This document shows, piece after piece, positions 40,201 to 47,729 of a stretch of DNA of 64,000 nucleotides (position 1 is the stretch's first letter; each line of letters begins with the position of its first letter). Origin of the DNA: Macquaria australasica (Eukaryota; Chordata; Actinopteri; Centrarchiformes; Percichthyidae); NCBI GenBank assembly GCA_005408345.1, contig SEMN01000568.1, forward strand, positions 1 through 64,000, given 5' to 3'. Made by a program: the position numbers and the translations under genes. Under the pieces are notes generated by a model. That model saw nothing but the letters and a program-made list of their open reading frames with translations. It did no database searches and was not told where the DNA came from.

Positions 40201-42161
40201 CTCTCACCTTTCATGGTGACCAGGCTGGGGTTGGGCAGCAGCGGCAAGGTGAGCAAAAACAGGAAATACACCACTGACAGACCATTGTAGCGGAATGAAG
40301 AAGCTGTGGTGCAGAGGAAAAAAACACACATACTTCAAATGTTTGATAAAAAAACAGACACATAATCTCTCACCTTTTGTAATCTATTCTATATATCACA
40401 AAAAGGTCAAGAAACTAAATAAGCAAATGAGCTGTGTAGGTGTAACCTGCCTCTCGCCTAATTTCGAATGTTTGTAAACTAATAAGTTCTAAAATGAAAT
40501 TACCACAGTTCATCTAAACCACCAAGTGCTGTCTGTGTCTTAGCATTAAATTTGAAAAACAAGGAATAGAGAAGCCTGTGTTCAGAGTGAGATTTCAGAT
40601 TGTTTTTAGTTGACATAATGAAACTGAAAGCCATGTCACACTCTTCGTCTTGTATCTTAATGTAAGACACCAGGTTAAATAAGTTGACATAAGAAAATCA
40701 TTAGTGTCAAGGGAAATTACTAACTAAACTAAATTTACTAACCACATCATCTCTATTTTTCATGCAAACTTACCTCAAGTGGCTAGATAACGCATGTTTT
40801 TTTCTCACTGTATCACATGTAAATTCTTTATGTGCTTGGTCTTAATGTATTAAACTTATTCAAATCAGTGGCACCATTTTCTCTATAACTTTACTGTTAC
40901 ATGAAATTGAAAATTCTAGATGTCTTATACATTAATTATTCCCTGTAATTCAGCCTATATTTGGTAACTTTTAAAAGCTTTGGCATCATAACTAGAATTT
41001 AACATAAAATGATGTGAGCTTGAATAAATCAGAAAAACCCTCATACTGTTCTCATGGAAAATACAACAAGGGAAAGGAAATTGATATATTTATTCATACA
41101 TCACAGCAACACCACGGCAGCAACCTATATAACTTGTCTGACGGTGTGAAAATATTTTTTTCCCATCAGCAAATCAAATATAATATCTTTTAACACTTTT
41201 TCAAAATTTCAAATGATCAACACCTACTACAATAAATATGCACCTAGTGAGAAAATTGACTTTCTGAGGTTAACCTCAACTTTGCAGCACACAGTGGCAT
41301 GCATAGGTACAAACACAAGACCTCACATAGTGTACACTTCTCCGTTCAAATCACAGTAGATACAAAGATACTGCTGCGGTAAGTCTTCTGTGGTCAGCAT
41401 GGTCTACCTCAGTCCTGAACTGGCAGCACACGGCTTCATGCAAAACGCTGGGCCAATGGCAACTCTCAAGACTCAGCTCATGTATCATAAGATTATGAAT
41501 ACACCTAATAGAAAGCCATATTAATCCCTAAGACTTTCCTACAATAACTCCAACTCATCGATAAACTACCTTCAATATAACCCATTTCCACTAAAGGGAG
41601 GAATTATAACTAATATATTAATATTAAGCCAATGCTAATACTGTACAGAAATGAAAGCCACTATGGAAAGAAATTTGGGGGGAAAGACCAGTTGATCACC
41701 ACAAGAAATAGTAGTAGTCAAATCTATAAAAGGTCTATACAGCCTTCAGACCACAGCCCTTCTCTATTCAAAACCAAAATTATTTTTCTCTAGTATTTTG
41801 AGAGTGAATTTTCTTTGTGCTTTTTCTATTATTGGTTTATTTTGTCATGATCCTAGGCAGTTTTTGTCGTTTGTAAAACACCTGATTACTTGATATGCGC
41901 ACAAAAAGTGAAATACAAATCATTTGATTCAGTAGGATTTTTCCATGTACAGCATCTCCAATAGATACCTAAAGATTAGTCTTACTCTAATCTCAGCTCT
42001 ACCAGAATAAGATCTAAAACTGCTGCAGAAATACAATTTATATCTATCAGGGAAGAAAATGAATATCAATAAAATAATTAAACAGACATCAACTCACCAG
42101 TCAGCAGGAGCAGTGGTAGTAATAAGTTATAGAGCATCCCAACCACGAGCTCCCCTGCCAT
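4569..42161 (-). CDS. Piezo-type mechanosensitive ion channel, PIEZO2-like (56 coding exons, complete)
   Basis: Piezo proteins are homotrimeric plasma-membrane cation channels opened by membrane tension; each subunit has a curved multi-pass blade, a beam, an anchor, a pore module and an extracellular cap. I joined 56 coding exons (coordinates in the segment entries below) that keep one frame from ATG 42161-42159 to stop 4571-4569: 8247 nt, 2748 residues. Human PIEZO2 has about 2750 and PIEZO1 about 2520. Every intron is GT-AG and all phases agree. The N-terminus (ASSFRYNGLS), the middle (NVIGQRMDFY, FFHRSILKCHGLWD) and the anchor motif VPFLTELRAVMDW mark the family. Most segments read closest to PIEZO2, but the cap contains PIEZO1-like stretches. 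The orthology name (piezo2a, piezo2-like or a third paralogue) cannot be settled without a tree, so no symbol is given. The gene diverges from gnas and converges on atp5f1e. Confidence 0.96.
6459..14034 (-). CDS. Piezo exons 42-53: last transmembrane units, anchor, outer helix and cap
   Basis: The exons are 13776-14034, 12845-13033, 12502-12709, 12210-12342, 11278-11425, 10961-11175, 10529-10687, 9411-9558, 8722-8910, 8324-8416, 7014-7183 and 6459-6575, encoding residues 1886-2561. Landmarks in order are FLWAMLSVPRPSKRFWMTAI, VVVKYFFQFGFFPW, IIGVEKKDGYVLFDLIQL, FFHRSILKCHGLWD, IYLPIRQFFYDIIHPDYS, YWAFGKYSAAADITES, YQIKCGYPNRILGNFLTK, the anchor signature PF-x2-E-x6-W in VPFLTELRAVMDW, and VEDIYANIFILKC. 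The outer pore helix follows as MGGFIIFALISIIWFPLLFM. The cap starts in exon 50 and carries Asn-x-Ser/Thr sites at LSNSSH, RNASIS and GNSSKP. Acceptor 12342 was chosen over 12340 because only it keeps the frame. Confidence 0.94.
6988..7010. repeat. (CA)n microsatellite next to Piezo exon 52 donor
   Basis: On the minus (sense) strand this reads (TG)n and begins within the first bases of the intron after exon 52 (donor GTCTGTGTG). Confidence 0.95.
7195..7226. repeat. (GA)n microsatellite upstream of Piezo exon 52
   Basis: On the sense strand this is a (TC)n run ending about 11 bases before the CAG acceptor of exon 52. It therefore serves as, or extends, the polypyrimidine tract. Confidence 0.95.
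7308..7405 (-). repeat. Dispersed teleost SINE-like fragment (reverse orientation)
   Basis: The sequence around AAGGGGAGAGAGAGGTATGACATGCAAGG and CCCGAATAGAACCAGGGATG is the reverse complement of a repeat tail I recognise from many teleost genomes. The same family occurs in direct orientation near 11815-11945. It lies in the intron before Piezo exon 52. The family name was not determined. Confidence 0.5.
7418..7910 (+). mobile_element. Non-LTR retrotransposon (LINE) 3' fragment, decayed
   Basis: The forward translation around 7480-7560 contains KILLLVYKALNG followed by KYISDL, and the DNA at 7580-7610 reads WNKLPENLK in another frame. These are typical of the C-terminal end of an L2/CR1-type reverse transcriptase ORF. 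The frame is broken between these blocks. The element ends with an A/T-rich tail containing AAAGGTGCTATCCAAAT, a common LINE 3' end in fish. It is antisense to Piezo and lies in its intron, so it is an old, inactive insertion. The exact clade is uncertain. Confidence 0.7.
9890..10370 (+). repeat. Probable dispersed repeat with GAAGAAGAGCAG...CTCGAAATGTC hairpin
   Basis: The segment contains GTCTGAAGAAGAGCAGTTGT followed by GCTCGAAATGTCAC and TAATAAATTATGAACACTGG, a pattern I associate with multicopy elements in fish and amphibian genomes. It lies in the intron between Piezo exons 48 and 49. No coding capacity remains. The class is not resolved. Confidence 0.4.
11815..11945 (+). repeat. Dispersed teleost SINE-like element
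   Basis: The segment has GTGGCCTAGGGATTTAAGTT followed by TTTGTTGCATGTTGTTCCCC and a TCTCTCCCCCC run, which resembles the body and tail of a multicopy teleost SINE-type repeat. It lies in the intron between Piezo exons 45 and 46. A related copy lies at 7308-7405 in the opposite orientation. Confidence 0.5.
13424..13480 (+). repeat. End fragment of a MITE-like repeat
   Basis: AGAGTACTCCACCGATTTAG resembles the terminal sequence of the element at 58041-58468 (GGGGTGCTCCACCAATTTTC). No matching opposite terminus was found nearby, so this is a solo end or a truncated copy in the intron before Piezo exon 43. Confidence 0.4.
14184..19334 (-). CDS. Piezo exons 32-41: beam region and long acidic intracellular loop
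   Basis: The exons are 19245-19334, 18941-19029, 18438-18503, 18049-18161, 17732-17852, 16914-16988, 16585-16751, 15175-15374, 14804-14965 and 14184-14516, encoding residues 1414-1885. Exons 32-33 encode a charged helical segment (RGAELFEAKVKKLIAARLEM, then MEKIKSKQ) that corresponds to the beam. Exon 34 has WWKPWVSQPG, and exon 35 YHLFESDSEDEEEE followed by SAFQLAYNAWVTSS. Exon 36 ends in a Lys/Arg-rich run, and exon 38 has NILQRVINTLKFSW. Exon 40 contains CMTDET, found in both vertebrate Piezos. Exon 41 is the longest (333 nt); it is dominated by Glu and Gln, then ends at the conserved TASELLL. The loops vary in length between paralogues. Confidence 0.9.
15375..16584 (-). other. Piezo intron between exons 38 and 39
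   Basis: This is a 1.2-kb intron. It contains a short direct repeat of the 9-mer AAATGGGTA near 16197-16220. I see no coding or RNA gene in it. Confidence 0.6.
17485..17610. repeat. Possible degenerate dispersed repeat
   Basis: GGGGATCAAACCTGTGACCTTCCAGTCTCA is typical of the tRNA-like, anticodon-arm-type stretch seen in several fish short repeats. It lies in the intron between Piezo exons 36 and 37. The assignment is weak. Confidence 0.3.
19335..20295 (-). other. Piezo intron between exons 31 and 32
   Basis: This is a 961-bp AT-rich intron. It has a short (AAAAC)n stretch near 19688-19705. No gene or recognisable element was seen. Confidence 0.6.
20296..27919 (-). CDS. Piezo exons 19-31: central blade
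   Basis: The exons are 27878-27919, 27495-27527, 27119-27231, 26502-26677, 25967-26143, 25520-25684, 24887-25087, 24573-24777, 23547-23648, 23152-23317, 21194-21437, 20975-21071 and 20296-20455, encoding residues 787-1413. Exons 19-21 are small and charged (IKENIEKFQKR). Exons 22-31 are the best conserved blade part: LKIVSSGIIWVSLQE, VIKPLDYSSNC, KYFINFCFYKFGLE, NVIGQRMDFYALLHS, ALCVDYPWR, RLLAGDNVEI, TGTTRINIFCLGYLVACFYF, NSCWLIQAFS and AGIVWDAICF. These read closer to PIEZO2 than PIEZO1, for example SRRRRKAIGEVWPKYCCF and FGGSVLMQPVRYILRLWDW. Confidence 0.93.
21779..22226. mobile_element. MITE-like non-autonomous DNA transposon
   Basis: The left end, TTAAAGGAATAGTTTGACAT, and about 60 bases after it form an inverted repeat with the right end, which holds TCATCTAACTCTCGGCAAGA and TATTTCCTAAAATTTC. 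The interior has GCTTAGGTTAGCATAAAGAC and TTTATGCTAAGCTAAGATAA. This matches a very common short inverted-repeat element I recognise from teleost genomes. The TTAA at the outer left end suggests a TTAA-targeting (piggyBac-type) origin, which is inference. The outer right end is eroded. It carries no transposase and lies in the Piezo intron between exons 28 and 29. Confidence 0.75.
23396..23533. repeat. Homopurine/homopyrimidine tract
   Basis: About 135 bp is almost purely purine on the plus strand (GGAGAGAAGAGAAGAAAAG-type). It fills more than half of the 229-bp intron between Piezo exons 27 and 28 and reads as pyrimidine in the transcript. Mirror-like segments could form triplex DNA, which is inferred only. 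Confidence 0.9.
23738..24235 (-). repeat. Two tandem copies of a dispersed AT-rich repeat
   Basis: Copy one spans about 23738-23998 and copy two about 24003-24235. Both contain TGGTTC(T/C)A, then CTTTTCT(T/C)TGT..TATAT, then AAACTGAATA, then TTTTGG, then TTTGAAGA and TATTTTCTGACATTTTA, ending in an ATTAATNGATAA-like terminus. Single copies or parts occur at 32488-32692, 62035-62200 and 63722-63800. This is a multicopy family I recognise from teleosts. Its class is not determined here. Confidence 0.7.
26427..26480. repeat. (CA)n microsatellite downstream of Piezo exon 22
   Basis: A pure 54-bp dinucleotide run, (TG)27 in the transcript, begins about 21 bp after the exon 22 donor. Confidence 0.97.
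28357..33980 (-). CDS. Piezo exons 9-18: blade, with variable loop
   Basis: The exons are 33882-33980, 33598-33639, 33346-33475, 32998-33152, 31910-32176, 31209-31317, 30892-31013, 30199-30258, 28700-28848 and 28357-28521, encoding residues 355-786. Exons 9-12 encode a hydrophilic, Ser/Glu/Pro-rich cytoplasmic loop with little conservation. Exon 13 begins VWSITYNNWLTF, the conserved start of a Piezo transmembrane unit. Exons 15-18 hold VKYWILF, VVVYKILYIVLFLF, the DVWRRVLKTFW helix and DLGLERYDTVELF, which match the PIEZO1/2 order exactly. Confidence 0.9.
28849..30198 (-). other. Piezo intron between exons 16 and 17
   Basis: This is a 1.35-kb intron. No coding segment, RNA gene or clear transposon was recognised. 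Confidence 0.5.
32488..32692 (-). repeat. Single copy of the dispersed AT-rich repeat
   Basis: It contains TTCTCTGGTTCCAGCTCC, then TTTTGGGTTTTGGACTGTTA, then CAAGCAATCTGAAGACATCA, which matches the tandem pair at 23738-24235. It lies in the intron between Piezo exons 12 and 13. Confidence 0.7.
34457..42161 (-). CDS. Piezo exons 1-8: N-terminal blade
   Basis: In transcript order the exons are 42098-42161 (start), 40208-40303, 36683-36784, 36457-36502, 35891-36050, 35588-35801, 35201-35414 and 34457-34622, encoding residues 1-354. Exon 1 encodes MAGELVVGMLYNLLLPLLLL, a hydrophobic start like that of PIEZO2. Exons 2-5 carry the first transmembrane segments with the FRYNGLS motif. Exon 6 begins with an acidic Ser/Glu-rich intracellular loop. 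Exon 7 carries a TM-rich block ending in VPPEDVYAR, and exon 8 a hydrophobic LLLLYYTLVALL helix. The least certain boundary is the exon 6 start: 35801 was chosen because it is the only nearby acceptor that keeps the frame from exon 5. Confidence 0.88.
35417..35482. repeat. (CA)n microsatellite at Piezo exon 7 acceptor
   Basis: In the transcript this is a run of about 64 bases of mostly (TG)n that ends at TACAG, the acceptor of exon 7. There is no separate polypyrimidine tract between the repeat and the AG. Confidence 0.95.
36785..40207 (-). other. Piezo intron between exons 2 and 3
   Basis: This 3.4-kb intron is the largest in the gene. It contains a (CA)n run at 37243-37274. Around 38035-38180 there is a segment (AACTTCATGGCAGTTCGTCT, then AGATGTTGAGACTTTTCCAT) that resembles a multicopy fish repeat. 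No coding exon was seen. Confidence 0.6.
38035..38180 (+). repeat. Probable dispersed teleost repeat fragment
   Basis: GAATGTACAAAACTTCATGG followed by GTTGAGACTTTTCCATCTGG and GTCCAAAGAGGACCAACTGA resembles a multicopy fish element (canonical form with GTTGAGACATTTC and GGACCAAAGTGGTGGACCGA). The family name is unknown to me. Confidence 0.45.
40304..42097 (-). other. Piezo intron between exons 1 and 2
   Basis: This 1.8-kb first intron is AT-rich. No gene or recognisable repeat was seen. Regulatory elements often lie in first introns, but none can be named from sequence. Confidence 0.5.
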
Positions 42162-42530
42162 GTCTCCTCTGTGTCAGAGACACCCACACTGCTCCTTCAG
42201 ATACTATCACCCTCTAGATGTCCGCACAAGTAAGTAAATGTCTTAGCAATGTGGAGGGATACTCCAACCTGCTCACACATTTCTCTGAAGAAAATGTATG
42301 CAGCCTCGGTCAAAGCATCCTCCAATAGAGCAGTGAAAATACAGGAAATATAGTTTGAGTCCAACACATTCAAACTATAACAAGACAGAGATGATGTCAG
42401 TCCAGTGACAAGCAGCACTGTGAAGAAAATCAGAGGAGAGAGCGGAGAATGTTGATTTAAAATTGTGTGAAAATGATGACTCCCTGCACTCTTTGCTTGT
42501 GTTTCTGTCACACCCTCCTTTCCCTCCCTC

Positions 42531-42532
<2 letters not shown>

Positions 42533-42572
<40 letters not shown>

Positions 42573-42577
42573 CTCTC
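42533..42577. repeat. (CT)n microsatellite upstream of Piezo start
   Basis: A dinucleotide run lies about 370 bp upstream of the Piezo start codon. It reads (GA)n on the Piezo sense strand, so it may lie in its promoter or 5' UTR. Confidence 0.95.
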
Positions 42578-43548
42578 CTAGACATAATGGGTTGTAACCC
42601 AGTATCTCTGTTACTATGCTCATATTGAGGCTAATATCACTCAGGAGAATATCTGCTATCATTATATGACTGAAAAACATGTTTCCACTAATACATTAAA
42701 ACCAGTGACTTTTTACACACAATATTATGACGGCTTTGACTGGGATTGTGCTTCAAAGTCTTTTTTGTGTTTCTGCATGTGCATGCATGCACGCATTATG
42801 TTGAAACCACAGTCTAATTTCTTTATTTCTGAAACCCCAGACGGATACTCATACAGCACTGTGTTTGTTTCCGTACAGCCGCATCAGGCTGGCTCATCAT
42901 ATTTGCCGTGTGGGGTAAAGGGAAGTGTATCTAATATTCATGGCTGTGAGGCCATTAAGAGCTGGTGTGATTACAGAGGAATGATCAATGCAAGAACTGA
43001 GACTAGCAAAAACATTAACTTTACTCCAAAAAATATGAGGAAAAAAAGTGCACCATCCTCCAAGGAAAATCTAAAGCAATGTTTTTGTTTGTCAAATTAC
43101 ATTTTTTTTCTCTTCACAGCATAAACAAAGAACATAAAACTGCTAAAATAGCAGCTGTGACTGTGTCTGTACAAGGCAGGACTGTCAGAGGAGTGAGATG
43201 GGGAAATGGGTTAATTACGGTTTTATTGCCAGCGACAGACATTTAAACAAGAGTCTGTTAATTTAATTAATAGCCATTTCAAGCAGGGAATTTATGCATT
43301 GGATGCTGGAAAGATAGGGAACTGATGATTATTCTGTGTCGTGGTGTTTAGTGTTACTGTCATTTCAGAATTTGGAGCACATCCATATAGGGTCAGTGTG
43401 AAACAGTGCAAGAAAACAGAAACACCTGCTGCTTAAGAAACCAAAAATCAACTAAAATGTTACATATAATGTTACACACAAATGTTATTCTGTATGAAAT
43501 AAGCTAACAAGTATTGTAAAGTTGAGTTTTAGAACATAAAATGAATCT

Positions 43549-43592
43549 TATTTTTTTTGAGGGGATCAATAAAGTATTCTGATTCTGATTCT
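43549..43592 (+). mobile_element. Possible LINE 3' tail
   Basis: GAGGGGATCAATAAAGTATT followed by CTGATTCTGATTCT is the kind of 3' terminus with short tandem repeats left by fish non-LTR elements. No body of the element is recognisable upstream. Confidence 0.4.
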
Positions 43593-46439
43593 CGCTAAAG
43601 TTTGAATTCAGACTCATTCAGATACCTTAGTATGTTGAGGGTCTAATCAACTGAGTTGTGGGTGTTAATATTTACTGTATAAGGAGCCCTATTTGCACCT
43701 ACTGTATTTAATGACAAACTATTTTCTGAACAGTGTAGTGTGGAAAGGAAGTAACTTTGGGTTTACACAGCTCTAAAACTACATAAGAGGAAAGGAGGGG
43801 GCGAAAAAGGAGCTTCAGTTGTTTTCTTCTGAACAGTTTTACAAAATGCTCAGAATACCATAACATCGGATGTATTAATCTCCATTTAATCATTTTAACA
43901 CCACATATAATCCAGACAATCCTAACCTTGTTAACTAAGCCCAAACTAAACTAATAAATTCCTTGTGTGTGTTTGTCTGTAGATTATCACAGATGATGCT
44001 CCTCTGTGGGCAGATAAACCCTCTGACTCGATGAGAGGAAAAAACACTCAATTACTCCTCAGCAGTAGATATAAATTGATTATGATAAGAATGAGTGCTG
44101 AGTAGGCAGCTAACATTTCATGACAGTGCAGTTAAAAAGAGCTGCGAGTGGACGTGCTGAAAAAGGGTCTTGGGTGGTGATGCAGGGGGAGAAAGTGCAT
44201 GTGTGTGTGTGTGTTGGGAAAATGAGGAACTATTTGGGAAGTTCTCACTTATCTCAGGATTATGGTCAAAGCTTTGGTTTAGTCTGAAGATCAGAATTAG
44301 GTGTAGGTTACAGCGTGGATGTAATCATTTTTGTTTAAGCAAAAATGGCTAACTGGCACACATGATTGTGGCACAAACGTCTAGTGCCCTGGTTTTGATT
44401 TGTGCTGAGACAATATTGATCTGTTGCTGGGAACAGTCTCACATCAGTTCCTCTCACATTTACATATGGTCATTTGCCAACCTTCATCACAGCTGCACTT
44501 CTCCCTGCCACCTTCTGCAACACAAAACTGTGTCCAGACTGTTAATACTACACACTAACAGTACGCAGATTGTAGCACGTGTACTATTAGTATGCAAATT
44601 CAATGGGTGAAAAGTTTGAGAATGCAGGATACAGAAGAAGAGGGGGGAGAGCAGGAGCCAGTATTTGGACATTTAAATTGAAAACAGTTTCATGATAAAG
44701 TGTGTGTTTACCACAACAAAAAGCTAAATAGGATGCAACAAGTTCTACAAAGGGGGGCCGCATTTAGCATTTTTACATGGTATGCTGAATCCACAAACAA
44801 TACAGACCATAGACTGTGTATAGAAACACACTGACATAGCTAATGTATACAAAACTAGCATAAAAGAGGGGTGAGGGAATAAGGGTTTGGGAGACAATTA
44901 ACAGCAGATTATGATTTAAAGTTATGCCTTGGCTTCACATTTAATATTAGACATAGGCAGGTTTCTCAGAATTAGCCATATGCAAAGAAAGGTTAACTTT
45001 TCTATTTGTGTGTCTTGTCTGTCCTTCTACAGTTGTTGTGCAGACACATTTATAGAATATATTTCATGAAAACCAAACTGGAGAAAAGAGGCGTGGCAGT
45101 AATGTTTTTCATCTTAGTCTAACAGATGGGAGGCTGCTCCTCAGAGATTTTGACTGATTTGGCCTCAAGCTCTTGAGAGCACCAGGTCAGCATAACCCTC
45201 AACTACCAAAGCCCACCGCAAAACCCAGAGGACAGCCGGGGTATTCAAATACAGAGCTTGCCACAGCTTTTAGTCCTCTCACAGATGCATTTCACTTTTA
45301 ATGTTACAGAAACAAACCATGTTAAGCTGGCTTTTTGCCGGTTTATGTATCTGGGTGGAGTTTGACGGTTTGGCTACAGGATACAGGGTGTTTTCATAAG
45401 TCATAAAAAGTGGAGGATATAGATCAGCTACTTTTCACTAAAGAAAAAGTGGTACATTAGGCTATATAGAAAACTTTGTTTGCCTCAACAAACAGCAAAT
45501 TTGTCTGAAAATCAAGGCATTATGATGTTTTTAATAAGGTCACAACATAAACAAATTTCAGTTTTACAGTCCACAATAGACCCGTTTAAATCCTGTGGAA
45601 TGACTTGACACTGACATGGACACACTGCTGAATAATGTTAATTGTTTTTCACCAGGGCTAAATGGTATTGTGTGCTCCTGCAATCAACATACATCATAGC
45701 AACACAACAGGAATGACATATATTATTTTGAGGTTCCTGTTCATGTTAAGATTTCACCTCAAAATCCACCCAGAACATGTAAGACTATTTAGACTAGAAA
45801 GGCAGCCAATTTTACTTTTCAAAGTCACGTTGGAAAATACTCTTTAATCAAACATGTATGTGAATTATGCAGTTTTTTGGGTTGACTTGTCAGCAAAGAA
45901 ATTAACCCCATGCTTGCTGCTCAGAGTTAGAAGACTGCTGCCACCTAGCGTTTAACAGACCTAACAGCAATAGCGCCGATGGCCTGCCCCTGTAACTTTT
46001 ATAAAGCTTTTATTTACAGTAATAGCATAATTAATTTGAAGAGCTTTTTGACTTTAAGTAATATGTACAGAATTTCTATATTTAATTGTTCAAATATACA
46101 CTTTGTTGGTTAAGAAAATAATTGTTAGTATTTTAACAGGGGTTAATTTTGCAAACAATTACATATCCGTTCATTCATTAAGAGTGTGTATCAAGACTGT
46201 ACAAAAGACTTTGGCTGGCTCAGTGGCTGGCACCTCTCTTACACAGTGTAAACTATTTTATCACAGTTGGGCTAACCTGCTAGGTCCAAATGAAAAAATG
46301 CAATGATGCCTTCAAGTGCCCACCAAGTGCAGTGCTCACCAAGTGCAGTGCTCACCCTATAGTATAATTTGCTATACCAATACTAAACACTACAAATTGC
46401 AAAATCAATAATATTTACACAACTACATGTTCATAATTG

Positions 46440-46730
46440 AAATGGGTGAGGCACAGTGGCTCTGTGGACTCTCAGTATGAATAACAGGTTCAGGGTCTTG
46501 CTGTGTGCAGTTAGCATGTCCTTCCTGTGTCAGTGGGTCTCCTCCGGGTGCTGCTGTTTCCTCCCACAAACCAAAGACATGCAGGTTAGATGAACTGGAA
46601 ACTTCTGGAGCACACACCTACCTGTAGGTGGAAATGTGTTTATCCGATTGTGTTTCAATGTGATGGACGAGTCCTGGGAGTGATCTGCCTCTCATCCAAA
46701 ACATGATGGATGGAGTGATGGACACTTAAA
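46440..46730 (+). repeat. Degenerate copy of a common teleost dispersed repeat
   Basis: GGCACAGTGGCTCTGTGGAC, then TTCAGGGTCTTGCTGTGTGCAG, then TCCTCCGGGTGCTGCTGTTTCCTCCCAC and CAAAGACATGCAGGTTAG follow the known order of a very common teleost repeat whose canonical form begins GGCGGCACGGTGG. The copy is strongly diverged and non-coding. Confidence 0.7.
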
Positions 46731-47159
46731 TGTGGCCCCATGATATTTACCCATGTGTCCTGTTACCAATGCATGCCTGTTTGTATTAAAAAGTATCTGT
46801 AATAACATTTCATCAATAATACTATTGTTGTTCTTATTAGATGGTGTATAAGAGATGCTTCAATAATAATAGGCTACTACTATTACTGGAATTCAAATTT
46901 AGCCATTAAAGGTTATATCACTAATCTTTGTAAACACAGCAAAACATTATAGACTTATATTTTCAATCATGATCACTTGAGAAACACAGAAAAGGCTAAT
47001 TTGTCATCTAAAGGCTACATATCACATTCTTCCAGTCATGTGGGCTATTTAATTATGTAAAAACATACAGCATGTGTCTGTGTGAGTTTACGTATTATTT
47101 GTTTATTAGGTTTATTGTTGGAGGGTTTTGGGGTGTCCTCTGTGACTGTGTAGCAAGCT

Positions 47160-47345
47160 CTGGGAGCCCCTGGCCCCGCTGCTGTACGTGACTCCCACTC
47201 TCCAAACCGTGTGCGGTCGTTTTCTTTGAAGAGGGCGCCGTTTTCTCCGCAGAGCCGCGCCGCTGACGCCGCTCCGCGCCCGGGCCACGTGACGAGGCGA
47301 AGCGGCCTCTCCTCTCCTCCTCTCTCGGTCCTTCCTTCCCAGGGT
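47160..47345. promoter_or_regulatory. CpG-rich segment at gnas promoter
   Basis: CpG density rises sharply here, for example GCGCCGTTTTCTCCGCAGAG and GCCGCGCCGCTGACGCCGCT, against an AT-rich, CpG-poor background. This is typical of a CpG island 5' of a broadly expressed gene. An E-box (CACGTG) lies near 47286. A second GC-rich part covers about 47940-48410. Confidence 0.65.
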
Positions 47346-47696
47346 TCAATGAGCGCCGTGTGGCCCCACCCCGTCTCTCTTCAGCGCTGTCTATCTCCTC
47401 AATGTAGGCTACTATTCTCGGAGAGAGAGAAAGCGAGAGAGAGAAAATAATAACCTCCAAGAATTGGTTATTCCTGTCTTTCACCTTCCACGACCAGCGG
47501 CCAGGAGGGGAGCGGCCTTCGCGGTGGGAATGTGCTGCTACAACAACCCCGCGTCCTATTTTTTGTGAATGTAAATGCACATGTAGTCTCAAGCCTGTAG
47601 CCTATTTGCCCACCTCGGATGCAAGAGGAATATATATATATATATGTTTGTATGAGAGTGTGTATGTGTGTACCCACATATAGGCCTCATACAGGC

Positions 47697-47704
47697 TATA
47701 AAAA
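47697..47704 (+). promoter_or_regulatory. Candidate TATA box for gnas
   Basis: TATAAAAA lies in GGCTATAAAAACTGAGCC. It would place transcription start near 47728, giving a leader of about 1.2 kb if there is no 5' UTR intron. CpG-rich promoters often lack a functional TATA, so this is a candidate only. Confidence 0.4.
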
Positions 47705-47729
47705 CTGAGCCTGACAGCGGGGGTTGCTT

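Larger units (their letters stand above)
42162..47690. other. Divergent intergenic region between Piezo and gnas
   Basis: About 5.5 kb separates the two divergent starts. It must contain the Piezo 5' UTR and promoter, whose position I cannot fix. It holds a (CT)n run at 42533-42577, a possible LINE tail at 43549-43592, an imperfect palindrome near 44535-44605, a dispersed repeat at 46440-46730, and a CpG-rich end from about 47160 that leads into the gnas promoter. Open frames such as 42666-43124 show no family signature. Confidence 0.6.

Noticed and set aside
4569..42161. Identity as PIEZO1
   Set aside because: The cap looks partly PIEZO1-like, but length, the N-terminus and most blade segments are nearer PIEZO2, so a simple PIEZO1 label does not fit.
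42666..43124. 152-codon frame in the intergenic region
   Set aside because: It has no recognisable domain and is AT-rich with a random-looking composition, so it is probably chance.
47095..47592. 165-codon antisense frame across the gnas promoter
   Set aside because: It is Arg/Ser-rich as expected for GC-rich promoter DNA, shows no family signature or splice context, and has no independent support. An antisense transcript at gnas is possible but not shown.
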